Assembly (NCBI RefSeq): GCF_018320785.1
Contig: NC_054877.1
Span: forward strand, 38,524,151 to 38,588,150
From: Cheilinus undulatus
Taxonomy: Eukaryota > Chordata > Actinopteri > Labriformes > Labridae
DNA length: 64,000 nucleotides
Direction of reading: 5' to 3'
Shown here: one piece after another, positions 33,930 to 47,900 of the stretch
Position numbering within the stretch: the stretch's first letter is position 1
Layout of the letters: the number at the start of each line of letters is the position of its first letter
Notes under the pieces: model-generated
Database searches by the model: none
Seen by the model: only the letters and a program-made list of their open reading frames with translations
Told to the model about the DNA's origin: nothing
Made by a program: the position numbers and the translations under genes

Positions 33930-34923
33930 ATGGAATTTATTTGCCTTGCTGTTGACTTATCCCCCCTCTCCTCTTTAGCCCGAGACGTCTGCCCTTTCCC
34001 AGACTACACCCCAAATCCTCTTTTTACCAACATGCTGTCCACCAACTCTTCACTTCACCTGAGGGACCACTACACGGCAGTCCAGTCCTCCCTGAACCCC
34101 GAACAGCTGGAGGACTTCACCCAGAGCCTGAGGAGAACCTTTGGCAGGGAGGGCAGTGTCTCTTATGGCGGGGTGGGGGTGGTGGCTCTGTCCCTGGCCG
34201 TGCTGTTTGACACCCTGGCTAAACAGGCAAGAGGAGAGTGGGTGCCGGACTCAGGGCCCATTCCAGGTTTATTCTTCAAAGATCCAAGAGGTTACTACCC
34301 ACCACATGTCTACACAATCAGCGAGTACCTGAGGCTGGTTCCTCACATTGCTAACAACCCTGACAGGATGAGAGAGGAGACAGAGAGGTAGGTACTGCAC
34401 CATGCAGCTCATCATATGGGCTCTTTGCAAAATGTTTGAACTCTGTGTCAGCTCTTCTTCTTTTTTGCCTCCTAGGTACATGAAGCGGTTAACAGCTGAT
34501 GACAAATCATTGCAAAACTTGAAAGAAAACCACACACTACCCATAAATGAAGACATCACATTTAATAACAGAGTTCTGGCTAAATGGTTTGCAAGCAGTC
34601 TGAACATTCACCTCCTCCGTTTGACAAATGGCACAGCTGACGATCTGGTCAGGTCCAATGAAAAACACTCAGCTATTACCTTCAATCTCAACTGTGATCT
34701 GGAAACAGCTGACAAGGAACTGAAGGCTCGAGTTGAAAAATCTGACAACTCCACACAGAAAGCTTTCAGTGACCTCATGAAAAATGGGAAGCTGTGGCCG
34801 CTCCAGGTGGCCGAGCTAATGTGGTGGAGAAATATGTATCATCTGGCTTGTGAAATTGGAATAGATGATGATGCAAAGATTGCACAAAAAGAAGATTTTG
34901 ACTTGAAGGTCAATGCACTTTGA
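33930..34923 (+). CDS. Unrecognised two-exon family, copy D (301 aa)
   Basis: The exons are 33930-34387 and 34476-34923, with an 88-bp intron, donor AG|GTAGGT and acceptor CTAG|G. I chose the ATG at 33930 because it aligns with the starts of the sisters. The frame is open upstream to 33831, but that part matches the untranslated leader of copy C. The N-terminus is MEFICLAVDL, so the MGN start of A to C is gone after a three-base loss and substitutions. The core of exon 1 is unchanged. Exon 2 resembles copy C (LNIHLLRLTNG, NLNCDLETADKELKARVE). It ends early at DFDLKVNAL, lacking the usual last five or six residues. Function unknown. Confidence 0.8.
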
Positions 34924-35118
34924 GAAAAGTAAACATGTCCTGAAACAAAAGGTCAAAGTTCATGGTCTAAATCCAGGGGCTAGTTAGAACCCAAAAGTGG
35001 GACATGAAGCAGTTTTTAAGAATGTTATACATACATTTTGGTGTACTTATGCCACAAGTAACAGTAAATTCAAGTATTTTTAAGAGATCTCAATTTCTTT
35101 ATATCATTGTAATGGAAT

Positions 35119-35124
35119 AATAAA
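35119..35124 (+). terminator. Poly(A) signal of copy D
   Basis: AATAAA about 195 bases after the stop codon of copy D. Confidence 0.5.
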
Positions 35125-36537
35125 GCTGCTGGAAATCATGTGCAACAGAGGTAAATAAAACAAGTACATCCCAGGGTCTCTGTATGATGTTCTTTTCTTC
35201 AGTCGTATCTTTTATCATATTCATGGTCAAATCTGCAGCATTTTTCAGAAACAGGTAAAGAAGTGGAGCTGAGGCTGGACTTTCTCCCTTTGATGCCCCC
35301 TTTGAAGCAAACTTGCATTCTAGAGTAGGGTGACAGTGTGACACACTCCTCAGGCTTTTAACACAGTATATTTACCTGAGTACATTAAACTCAAATTGAA
35401 TAATACTTTACTCTGAAAAAGCTAACATTTGGTCCGAGTCTAATTGGAATAAAATTTACCCTGCTTGCAGAGTAATGTTTTCAGAGTTGTTTTTACTCTA
35501 TAAAGTGTCTTTATTTAATTCAAAATTATGATTACTCCATAATGAACAAAATAAAAACAACTCTACAGCAACTGTATTCACTACAATGTTGTATGTAGTC
35601 CTTTCAGAACAGTTTTTTATTCCTTATAGAAATGTTCTCCACTCATTATGGCACTATTTCTTCTCCATATAGAAGAACCGTATCTAACCCTAAAAAGATT
35701 GATGTTCCTCTTTATATAGAGCTACATTTTTCTCTTAAAAGATAATTCTGCTGCCTTTCTACCAATAAATGAAGGAACAAAAAAGAGGACTTTTGCCTAT
35801 ATATATCAGTTTTAGAAATAGTCTCCTAATATTAAAGAAATATAACAAAAACCTGGGAGCAGAGCACGAGATGAGGCAGTAAGGTTAAGGAAGTTTATTA
35901 CAACAATAGTACAAATGACAGTGTCCTGGCTGTACTTTGCAGAAGTACTGGCACAGAGATGGAGACACTGCAAAAAAAGGACAAAATGGAGTTAGACAAG
36001 CCAAAAAAAAAAAAAAAACAAGACTGAAAAATTACTAGATTTAAAGGTTAAAGAGGAGCCAGGTTACCTCGTTGGATGCTGTAGTACACTGGATTCTCCA
36101 AGTTTATCACCAGGTGTGTAGACCTTGATTGCAGTGATTAGCTGCAGCTGGGGAAGCTAACGATCAGCAGCCGTGGCCGTCCGTGAGTGATGGCAGCTGA
36201 GATGAAACTTAAGTGGGTGTGATTAAAGTTTTGCTCCAACAGAAATTCCTCCATGATTTTACTCCAGCTCTGATAGTGGCAGGTAATAAATACACTCAAA
36301 AAAGAGTCAGTTTCACTAGTTTTTCAGTAAAATGATTTTTACTAAAAAAAAATACTCCACAGATTTTCCTGTGTAGTTTTTTTTTTAAATGTATTTATTT
36401 TTTTATTAGTATTTGATGTTTATTGTAACAGGGAGAACAATGAAGCAAGCAAACTGTTGCCACTCACTATAGCATTTGTAGCCACAGCTTATTTGAAATG
36501 CCTGTCCCAAGCTGGGCCTTTAAAATGAAGTACTATA
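35125..36537. other. Intergenic, nothing recognised
   Basis: No exon-like sequence. An A run of 16 lies at 36004-36019. The block 35850-36235 has mixed composition and might be an old repeat, but no ends were found. Confidence 0.45.
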
Positions 36538-37160
36538 CATGACAATAATAATAATGATAATAATGATTAAAAAAATAATAATAATGACACTAAACTTGAT
36601 AAAAAAAATTAACAATAATTTAATTATATTATTATTATTGCAGTTGTTTTTAAATGATAAAAATAATGCAAATTATTATTATTATTTAAATAATGCAAAT
36701 TACAACTATAATATTATAATTATAAATCTTTTATTATTGTTAATATTAATATTAATGATAATACAACTACTACTAACAATAAGAAATTATATAATAATAA
36801 CAATCCTAATTATTATTGTAATTATTATTATTATTTGTATTATTATAAACATGATTATTTATTATTATTATAACCATGATTATTTATTATTATCATTATT
36901 ATTATTATTATCAATAAAGATAATAATATTGTTTACTGTTGTTATTGTTTTTATTAATAATAACAAATATAATAATTATTATTATACAATTTATAATTGT
37001 CATTATATCAAGTTTAGTATTATTTGTATTGCTATTATCACAATAATAAAAATAATAGTATTAGTAGTGACGATGTTGATGATTAAAATATTGATAGAAT
37101 GTTGATAAAATGTTGATAAATTAAAATATTGTTGTTATTGTTATAATTATAATTATTCTT
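36538..37160. repeat. TTA/TAA-rich imperfect trinucleotide array, 0.6 kb
   Basis: Almost the whole stretch consists of ATT, TTA, AAT or TAA triplets in blocks that switch strand sense (ATAATAATAATG early, TTATTATTATTA later). A 188-codon open frame of Asn, Ile, Tyr and Leu arises from this composition and is not a gene. Confidence 0.85.
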
Positions 37161-38925
37161 GCTGTTATTGTTGTTTTACAAAAAAGGTGCATCATAGATC
37201 CAGTGTGGCCATTATAAGTTATAAATGAACTATTTTGTGGTTTCTCCTGTGTATATTTTACATTGTTCTTGATGTTTTGTTTTAGCACTTATTTAATTGT
37301 ATCATATAATTTGATGTTAATCAATCAAATGATTGATCAAAGTCAATGTGGGCTTACAAATACACCATGGCAATTCAAACTTAAAGACCCAGGAGTTTGT
37401 CAGAGGCAGTGCATAAACAATCAGAAATGCTTACTGGCACAATGACTCCCTCATGTGGCCAATCAAGTAATGACACTTCAGGACAACCATGCAAATAGTA
37501 ACTACAGTATAAGAACAGAAAAAAAAATTTAAAAAATAGTTGAGGTGTACGAAAATACATTGCACATTACATTTTTAGTCTACATACAATCAGAGAATTT
37601 AAAAGAGCTTAAAGACCACTGGCGTAAGATGACATTAGTGCTGAGATGTTTGTGACAGCAGCACTATTGACCACAGAGGTGTATGAACTTTTGTTCCATT
37701 GGTTTAGAAATCTACAATTTGAAAAAATCTTTCTAAGATCAGGATCCCCCATCTCTCCTGAAAGGTGTTAATATGAATATTACTACAGGATTATACAGAA
37801 AATGTACATGAGGGGTGATTATGTTCTCTAAGATAATACCTACATGTAGGACATACTGTATCACCTCTAAAAGCCAGGGTTCATGTTATTTTGTAATGCC
37901 AACAAATGAGAGCATGAGCATTTGGCAAATGTCTCATATCTGATTTTTGACCTCAAATATAATTAATGCCACTCTGCTTAAGCTGTAATGACTCTACCTC
38001 CTTAACATTCCTACTAATGGCAGCAGAAATTTACTTATTGGAAACTTACAGCAGTTGTGTGTGAATACCCAACCTTTAATATATAGCCCTCAGTGTGACT
38101 GTGAATAAGAGCAGTCTCATTTTTAATTGCCATACCTCCTATTTCACTACTTTTGAATATAGAATACAGTTGGAAAATAGAATATTTCAAGCTCTATGTA
38201 TCAGTTAATTTAAATTCTTTCACTATTGCTGTAAAAATAATGATTTTAGTATTCACTGATGCTTAATAATACTAAAAGTGTGTCGTTACTTTAAAGTAGC
38301 ACCAAGAACTCTCCCATTAGACCTAAATTCACCCATAAGCACTGAGTAATTCTAGGATTTAAAGCAAGTTCTGTCTGACTCTTACACTTCATTTCCTGCT
38401 GTTTGATTTTTCTTTGCATGAAAATATTTTTTCTAAATAATCCAGCTCTGTAACACCGAGCACAGATGGATTTACTCAGCAATATGTTGACCTGAGTTTG
38501 CCTCATTTTTCATCCCACAAATACATCAACCAGGCCGAGATTTCATATCCCAACAGTACCTTTGAACTTTAGAGTGATGGTTGAAATATGATTCATAATC
38601 AAACGACCTTTTCCACACGTGTTTATTTCCATGCATTTAGTGGGACATAATGCTCTTTTTCCATTTATGATTTCTTTAAGTGAGTTTAAATTTATTTTGA
38701 TTTTTAAATCTTAAAAGAAAAAAGAAATCATTATTCTTTTTTTTAACCTTAGACCTGATGTCTTATTTGGTATGCATTTTTATTTCTCCTAGTTATTTGG
38801 TATTAGTAAAACCTGAGTATGAAAATACAAAAACTTAACTTTTTGTCAACAAGCTTTCAAAAGAAACCGTATAACAAAGAAACCATTCTGTACAGATATG
38901 AGCCATTTCAAAATGACGAAATGGT
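37161..38925. other. Intergenic, nothing recognised
   Basis: AT-rich DNA with no exon, RNA gene or repeat end that I can support. Confidence 0.5.
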
Positions 38926-39140
38926 TTCATTGTGGACGGTCCAGTCACTGGTTAGTCAGTATTCCTGGCTACCACTACACCATGAAGACAAAAGAACACT
39001 CCAAGCAATTCAGAGAAAAGGTTATAGAAAAATATGAGTCATGGGATGGAGACAAAAAATGATCCATTGCACTGAACATCCCCCAGAGTTCAGTTAGATC
39101 ATCTTCAAGAATTGAATGAAATATGGCACATGTCAACAGA
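38926..39140 (+). mobile_element. Tc1-like 5' fragment, same family as 3581-4902
   Basis: Phrases GGTCCAGTCACTGGTT, ATTCCTGGCTACCA and CACCATGAAGACAAAAGAAC match the reverse complement of about 4370-4560, covering the leader and N-terminal start of the transposase. The rest of the element is absent. Confidence 0.75.
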
Positions 39141-40044
39141 TAAACCGTTGGTTTCTTTTCAGATTCTTCCCAAGCTTTATTTCCTTATCATACCACCAGA
39201 AAACAGACACAGTGTCCTCATACGAGTACTTTCTGTTTAGTGATGTTGTAGTTTGTTGCTGTTATGAAACTTGTCATATTTTCTTGCCATATCAAATTAC
39301 AAACACTACAAGCATACATAAACAAGTTTCAGTCGTAACATTTGCAGGGTTTTTGTTCCTTGACCAGTTGGTCAGGATCAGCTGTGAAGCCTTTTTGAAA
39401 CGGCAGCCATCTTTATTGTACACTGATAATTGTAATGTGCTTTTGTGACCACACGATGGCAGACAAAGTGTCTGTAAATGAAGGTTTAAGTGAAACAAAA
39501 TTAAGAGTAAAGGTGCAGGGAACCCAAAATGTAATGTCCTCATACGAGGACGCAGGGTTGTAGGAGGCTGTTGGTACATACGGCTTTAATAAGGTGTCAA
39601 CTCATCCCTAATGTGCGGCACCCTTATCTTTTATTTTGTGATGTAATTTTGGAGCAATCTGGAAATAGTAATGAATAAAGCTCTGATCTTATCTTCTGAT
39701 CTTAAATGATCCGCATGCACACACACATAAACAGGGCGGTTGTCTCAGCCCACTTCACACAAGCGCTGCTCCGTCAATGACCATATATCTTGTGAGAGGA
39801 TTAATGCAGCCTAAAGGTGGAGCAGAAATTGTGAAGGTTTGTGGGACTGTAATCCTTTGAGCTCTCGGGGAGACAGAGACAGAGCGAGAGAGAGAGAGAG
39901 AGAGATGGGAATGTTGTACTCTGCTCTTGGATTTTATAAGAAACTGATGGGATGGTAATCATTTTTCCACAATAATGGGACTTTTGGTCAGGACTGTTTA
40001 ATGGCAGTATTTGAGACAGAGCTGCTCATCCTCAGGGAACAGAC
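39141..40044 (+). promoter_or_regulatory. neto1: 5' flank and probable leader of neto1
   Basis: A GA microsatellite (39872-39905) lies about 140 bases before the neto1 ATG and probably sits near or in the 5' leader. No upstream exon could be fixed. Transcription start is not visible. Confidence 0.4.
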
Positions 40045-41920
40045 ATGCTGCACAAAGTTCTGCTGCCCCTCGGTAAGTTTACAGCTGCAAACATGTTTCA
40101 TAATAAAGCCTGAATGAGTATTCATCACAGGATAATAATCCTGCAGCCCAAATGGTGTTTATACTTACTGTATGTCCCTTGGTATTTCAATAGCAGCTGT
40201 TTTTCTTCAGTTAATGATTCAGACGTGTTTAAAGGAAGTCTAATATTCAAAAACTTTAACCTCTCTCTCTTTCTTCAGCTCTGGCAGCCAGTTTCATCTC
40301 ACCTGTGTCGTCGGGTACTTCCTCTACAAAAACAAAAACTCAAGGTATCCCATCACTTTTTCATCACTTTTTTTCATATAGTTATTTTCTATCATAAATC
40401 TACTAAAACAGCTTGAGAAAGAAAGGTATACTGCCATTTTTTCAAACTGTGTGCCAAAGTGTTCACCTTAAAAATCAAGCAGACTGAAATACGGGTCAGA
40501 TTATAGATAAACTGTTAATTGTTAAATGTGATCCACATGCATGGAATTTATCAATGTGGTTTTGATGGTTGAAAAAAGACAATCAAGCAAAATATTTGCA
40601 AAGAGAACGTTTTCAGGATAAAGAATGCATGTTTTCTAACTGTTTAAATCTACAGAAGCCCTGAGAGGGCATGCATCCTGACATATCTTTACTCTATTTT
40701 CTCACAAGAAGATCATTTTCCTTGAGATTTTGAATTGAATTCTGGTCCTTTTTGGCCAAAAGTACTTTCAGCACCAGGAACTTCTCTTGAAGGGACTAGA
40801 TGGTTCTTGTTGCCTAATGTAGCCCCATTTCCATTTGCAGGGCTGCCCACAGACTTGGCTGGGCCCCTGGAAAACCCAGAGAACAGGCACTCCCCAGCAT
40901 GTGTGTTGGATATGTAGAACTGGCGCTAGGGTCCTGGCTACAATGTCCTCATTTTAGACCAGAGAAGTCTGTCAAACTTTTAATGGAATTATTTATTCAT
41001 GCTACTTTAACCCCTTTTCAACACTTTATGCGTCAATTTTTGCCACTTTTTTTTTTGGCATTTAAATCTGTTTTGGCTTTTTTTTCCCTATTTTTGGAAC
41101 GTTAAACCCATTTTTGCCCTTTGAGTAAATTTTTGCCACTGTTTAACCACTTTCAACCAATTTTGATGCATTATTTTCCCCATTATTGCTATTTTTTGTA
41201 ACTTTATGCCAATTTAAGCACTTTTTTCCCCATTTTCCCACTGTTTTACCACTTTAGATCCATTAATGCAACTTATTTTTGGCATTTATGTCCTATCTTT
41301 GCTGCTTTTCAGCAAATGTAGTTGATTTTCACTAATTTCTGCCACTTTTTTACCCATTTTTGCTACTTCTTTGGCTGTGTTTTTGCTCTTTTTGTAACTT
41401 CACAGATATGTTTGCCTTTTCTGCTATTTTTTCCCACTGCTTAGCCACTTTTAACTCATTTTGATGGATTTTGCCCATTATTGCTGCCTATTTGCCACTT
41501 TATATCAATTTTTTGCAATCTTTTGGCATTTAAATCCTCTTTTTCCATGCATTTAGCCCATTACAGCTAATTTTCACAATTTTTTTCCACTTTTTTGCCA
41601 CTTTCTATGCTTTTTTTTCTGCTTCTCTGGCTGTTTTTTGCCCTTTTTCACCACTTTAAACCCCCTACTAATTTTTGGTGTTCACCTAATTTAGTTGATT
41701 TTCACTCATTTTTTGCCACTTTTTCCCATTTTCGCTACTTCTTTGGCCGTTCTTTTTGTCACTTTAAATACATTTTTGTCTTTTCTGCTATTTTTTCCAG
41801 TACATAGCCATTTTTAACCAATATTTTTATGCATTTTTGCCTGGTATTGCCACCCATTTGCCACTTTACATCCATTTTTGCCACTTCTTTTTGGCATTTG
41901 TTGACAAGTTCTATATTGGG

Positions 41921-41957
<37 letters not shown>

Positions 41958-44900
41958 TTTGCCCCAATTCAGTTTTTCACCAGTTTTTGCCACCTTTGTT
42001 GCCACTTTCTACCCATTTTTTTGCTATTTTCTTTCACTGTATGCACACTATTAACACATTTTAATGTTTTTTTTGCTATTATTCCTACCCTTTTGCCACT
42101 TTGACCAATTTTTGCCACATATTTCCCCATTTTTCCTCTAGCTGCTGAATGTTTTCTGTTGGTCAGAGATCTGGGCTGCAGGCAGGTCAGTTCAGCACCT
42201 AGACTCTATGGAGCATGTGTTGCTCTAAAACCTCTAGATACTTTTCAGCATTGATAATACCTTTTCAGATGTGTAAGCTGCCCATGCCATAGGTTCTAAT
42301 GCAACCCCATACCATCAGAGATGTAGGCTTTTAAACTCTTCCTGTATAATAAGCTGGATGGTCCTAACCTGACACGCCAGATAGACTGGTTCATATCTCC
42401 ACTGCATGGAGATATTTCACATTCATCAGGGAAAGCTTCTGTGCAGAGCGCTTGGGAAGGACAGGACTTTAAAAAAAATCTCAGAAGATGATTGGAGGAA
42501 CAAAAAGACAAAATGAGGTAGTAGACATGTGCACGAATAGGTCAGGTAAACGCTGCCGCATCAATAAACAGTGGATGTGATATGGATAGAATTTATGCCG
42601 AGGTGGATCAGGAAGGAGCGATAGCAGCTACACTACCAAGAGGAGTTTACAGAGTGACTCTTTGCTTTTTGTTTTAATAGAGAAGTTTTTTACAGCTACA
42701 TCCAAGCTAATCACTAACAGCTTGCAGTACACACCCCCGTAACGATCATAAACTCATAATAAAGCAGGACGGCAAAATAGCCAAAACATCTTCCCATCGT
42801 GACAAGCTTCCGTTGTGTCTGTTTGCTCTTGTTTGAATAAAGAAATGTGGCCTAGTTCTGATGAAACTGACGCTATACTAAAGCTACATTCGAGCTACAT
42901 TAAACATTAGCCATTGCTAGCTCACAGTACAACTAAGCTACGCCTGTAGCTACTGCCGCATTCTTCAATGATGGCTGGCTGACTACTTTTTACATTCCTT
43001 GTTGTGCCAAAAATGATGGAATGTGTGTGAGCTGCACACTTTAGAAGCTTTTGGATGCATGCAAGACATAAAACTTCATAAAACCATCTTTATCTTTAAA
43101 ACTCAAGTGTAATATCCTAAAAAGTTGAAGTTGTGTTTTTATTGCTTGTCCACAACCTCTTTTTTATTCACCTGTGTCTCCTCAGTGAAGAACAACTCAG
43201 GTGTGACTCCAGCGGGCCAGTGTGGCGCCTGGGTAAAGGAGCCTGATGGAGGTTACTTCACCTCCCCCAACTACCCACAGAAATACCCACCTGAGAGGGA
43301 GTGTGTGTACATCATAGAAGGTGAGAGAGAGTTTGATGCTTTCCTTGTTTCTCTCTGACGGTTGGATGAGCTTACTCAGACTTAACCAGATTTTGATCCT
43401 GTTGCATCTTTGCTACCCATCATCAAACAACAGCCCTGAATATTAACGTCTGAAAAACAAACTCATTTGTTGTAATCAATTATGCATCCAGGACAACAAA
43501 CAACCCTGATGAATGGACTAGTGGCCAGGGGTGAAGGGTAAAGTGCTGCACACTACAAGGACAGAGTTGAAATGGCAAGAAAAAAGTTCAAATTTTGACA
43601 ATAAAGTTGAAATGTAAATACCAGATCTGGACTGACTCTACAAAATGCACCAACCACCAACAGCAAACAGCATCAAGAAACATGGAGGAAAATACAATTG
43701 AATGGCATTAGCTTTGAAAATCAGACTTGTTTTCCCCTATGGAGGGATGGAAAGTGGGAAGTGACTTTGCACTGCTCTTATCCATCAGTAGACGTCCCGC
43801 CTCTTCTTGATTTTGATTGGCAGGTGAGGTGGAAGTGACATTGACAAGCGCAGCGCAGTTCCAAAAGTTGAACAGTTATCAACAGAGAGCGCTTTAAACA
43901 CGGCCACAAAAACAGTTGATGCTGGGGTGCTTTTCCACCCAGGGCAGTGAGCACTCATTACAGTGGACCACCTTTGGTTTTGAATTAAAAATAAGTGCTG
44001 CCAGCGCTTAAAAAGCCGTCTATGACACAGGCCCTGAAGGTTGAATGTAGGCATGTAAAGAGTGGAACAGGAGACAGATCTAAGTGCACATTTATCCTGT
44101 TAGATTAGGATTTATAAATAGGGAGTTTTGTGAAGATCATAAAACTGTTATATAAATCTGAATTATTTCTGATCTTGTCTTTTCTGGGGTTTAGGTGCTC
44201 TTGCACTGTCTGGTTTCTACATGAGACAGTTTGGCACTAGGCAGCATTAACCTGCTCTGGCCTCCTGATCCAGGCCAAGGCCTGCACCAGGCTGACAGCA
44301 TTAGACGCACAGTCTTGCCAGTGATACCCAAAAAATGTGCAGAAGGGAAGTCGCCCACAGTGGTACCTCAAGTTGTAGTTGAAGGATAGCCAGTACATGC
44401 TGTCCCTGTTTTGAAACACGAGGGCGAGTCCACAATCATTTCTACTCTGATATATTATTTTTCAGAGTACAAGACTGCTAACTTCACACATAGCACTTCT
44501 CTTGTAGCCATGACTTACACTCCTTCAAACCTTCTCTCTGACGACCTACGAACTCACATACAGTCGCTAAGAGGGCAGATAACGCCACAACGATAGTGTG
44601 TGATGATTGGTGGAGATCGCTGTTATTGTGTTGCCAGTCTGTCCAGGAAAAGGAAAGGACAAGATTTTTGTGTCAGGCACAGTGCCATTGCAAATAAAAT
44701 AAAGATCCCATAGTTTCTCCTCTCCTCCTGCCTCACCTTCTCTCACCCTCCTGTCCTCCTCAGCCTCTCCCCGGCAGTGCATCGACTTATTCTTCGATGA
44801 AAAGTACTCCATAGAGCCATCCTGGGAGTGCAAATTTGACCACATCGAGGTCCGCGATGGGCCATTTGGTTTTTCCCCCATCATTGGACGCTACTGTGGG

Positions 44901-47900
44901 CAGGAGAGTCCAGCATACGTCCGCTCCAGTGGGCGCTACCTGTACATCAAGTTTGTGGCTGATGGAGAGCTGGAGGCCATCGGATTCTCTGCTCGATACA
45001 ACTTTACACAAGGTGAGTGATCACAGTCTGATGGTACCAGGGCTGCATTTGTCAGCATTGGCTGTTTTAATCTAAATGGACAGAATTCACATTTTAGCTT
45101 CTTTTGATGTATTTATCTTATTTCATAGGCCAGCATTTTTTTTAAGTCACAGCCATTCTACTATTATTCATCCATTGGCTGAGGAGCTTAACAGAGTCCT
45201 AAATTCAGAACAAGAAATAAAGAGCAGAGCTGGCCATTTTGTGTTATTGCTTTGGTTGAGAGACCCCTGGTGGCAGAATTTTACATACAGTTTATTCAAA
45301 AGAAGAGCAAAGAAGATGATTTTGCTCTTTGCTATGAGTGAATTTTAACCAACTGGCCCCAGTAATAGTTGGCAACCAGGAAGCTACTGTGCTGAGGTCT
45401 CACTGGAGCTGTGCATGCATGCTAATTCATTTTGTCTTGTTGCTCTGATTGGCCCATCAAGACAGACAGAAAGTTTGTCCATATCTTTTTTGGCAGGTGC
45501 TCTGCCTTTACCGAACACTTTCAATGGACTCTTGCCCAGAGGCATGTGAGAAATGTCCAACCCAATGGATATGTGAAAGAGTCTCTCTGGTGAGCTCAGG
45601 TTACTCATCCAACTGACCAAAACTGTTCATAATTGTTGCAAGAGAGCCTGGCTGCAGACTTCAGACATACCATGGATACCATGGTCCTTAAACCAGGTAT
45701 TCATGTTTTTGGCAGTGTGGGCAGGTGCCAAGTCCTGCTGGAAGTGCTCTAAAACCTCCTGGTAGACGGCTGCACTGACCTCGGACCTGATAAAACACAG
45801 TGGTAGATGACATGGCTCCCCAAACCATCACTGACTGTGGAAACTTTATACTGGACATGACACACTTAAAGATTGTGTGCCTCTCCACTCTTCCTCCAGC
45901 CTCTGGGACCTTGGTTTCCAAATGAAATTCAACATTGACTTTCATCTGAAAACAGGACTTCGGACCACTGAGCAACAGTCCAGTCCTTTTTTTCCTGGTT
46001 CGAGTTTTGACACAAGGAATACGACAGTTGTAGCCCATGTCCTAGCTACGCCTGTGCATGGTGGCACTTGAAGCCCTGACTCCAGCTGCAGTCCACTCCT
46101 TGTGAAGCTCCCCTAAATTCTTGAATGGGCTTTCACAGTCCTCTCAAGGCTGCAGTTATCCCTGTTGCTTGTGCACCTTCCATGTAATAAACTAAACATG
46201 CCCTGATAGGGCCTCTCCATCTCAAAGTCCCAAACTGAATTTCTGTCCCAGCCTGTCCCTGATTTTAATGTTCATTGTTCTTTCAAAAAGATTGCACTGA
46301 CTGTTGTGGCAGAGGGAATGGAACACTTGCATAAAGTCAGCCGTTTTGTTGACTCAGCCGGACTTCCTTCTTATATCATACCAGCTGCTGCTCTGTCTGG
46401 CTGCTCGGGTTCATGTTTAGAGTATTACTACTGCTCTAAGCCTTTGACTTCTTTCTTTGGCACTCTGTCCCGATCCACCAGCCTGCTGTGAATTTGATAT
46501 GTTGGCAGTCTCAGGTCAAAACAGGCCATCTGTTTCACATAGATGATATTTGGGCATTCATACAACCTCTTTCTACCAATGGATGATACATTTGATAAGA
46601 TTTGTTAGAAATTATAGAAAACTTTACGTAGCCATAGATATGTGCTGTGTTTCAAAATTGCAAGTGTTAAAAAAGTTTTTAAACAAAACTTTATTAGTGG
46701 TCTGATGGCATGCTGCTGGGAATGGAGCCTCATTTCCATGTGCAGGCGAACCAGTTGCAGCTGACAGGGACAGAGAAGGGCTGGCTTTCTCACATATACA
46801 CGCATGCACTTACACACACAGTACCTCTGTCACACACACACACACACACTCAGACCCAAGTTAATGAAAGCTTGTCTTCAGGGGAATACAGCTTGTCAGC
46901 GCTGAGCCGCAGCAGCAGCTTAAGGGAGTGGAAGGCAGAGGCTTTATTAACAGCAGATTTTATAGGCCACCTTCACTGACGGGGGGCAGAGATTAATCTG
47001 CATCCTTCTGTCCATCCGGCCTGTCCTGCTATCTTTCTTCCTCCTTTCTCAACATGATGAAGCCTGTGTGTGTTATCTGTTTGTTCTGCAAGGGATGTTC
47101 CAGTTTGAGACAGTCCTCTGAGTTTGTCGCACACAAACAAACAAGTTTTTACTTTGCCGGGAGGCAGGGGTTGTTTTTCTGAAAACAGCAGACAAATTTC
47201 TGTGATATTTCACCATATGCGACAGTGGAGCCACTTTATCCTCCAGTGTTCATAACTTACTAGGCATGATTAATTTTTAATATTCTCAGAAACTGAATTC
47301 TTATGCAGCCACTTTCTGTCCCTTTTAAACCGGCTTCTTAGAGCATTAGCTCTCCCCCTTATTATTGGCAGATCAGGATTTCTCTCTGTTTACACCACAT
47401 GTAATGAGTCTCCCATGCCAAATGCTAATCTTCTGTCTAATTCCACTTATCACTGGCAAGGCCGCCCATAAGGGGGGATAAAGAGGAGAGCTTTCTGGGG
47501 CCCAGCCAAACTGGGGGGAGCAAGGAAAATAATTATATAACTGAAATGGGTTAAAAGTGGAAAAATTAGTGGAAATAAGTGGTGAAAAATGGTTAAAGAC
47601 CAGCAAAAATGTGTCAAAAGAGGCAAAAATGGGTTAAAGGGGGCAAAAAATGGACTAAAATTGGCAAAAAATATTATTAGTGGCAGAAAGAGATAAAATT
47701 CAGATATGGGTTAGGAAAGGAAAAAGGTCGCAAAAAAGGACAGCAAAAATAGCAGAAATGGGTTAACGGTGGGAAAAAAATGGCATGAAACATAAATGGC
47801 TTAAATGTGGTAATAATTGTTAAAAGCAGGTGATAAACATTGTGTAAAAGCGGTTAGAAATGGGCAACAATTGGGGGCAAAAGTAGTGAAAAGGATTAAA

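Noticed and set aside
36539-37105. 188-codon open frame rich in Asn, Ile and Tyr
   Set aside because: It is a by-product of the TTA/TAA array, with no codon-use or family evidence.
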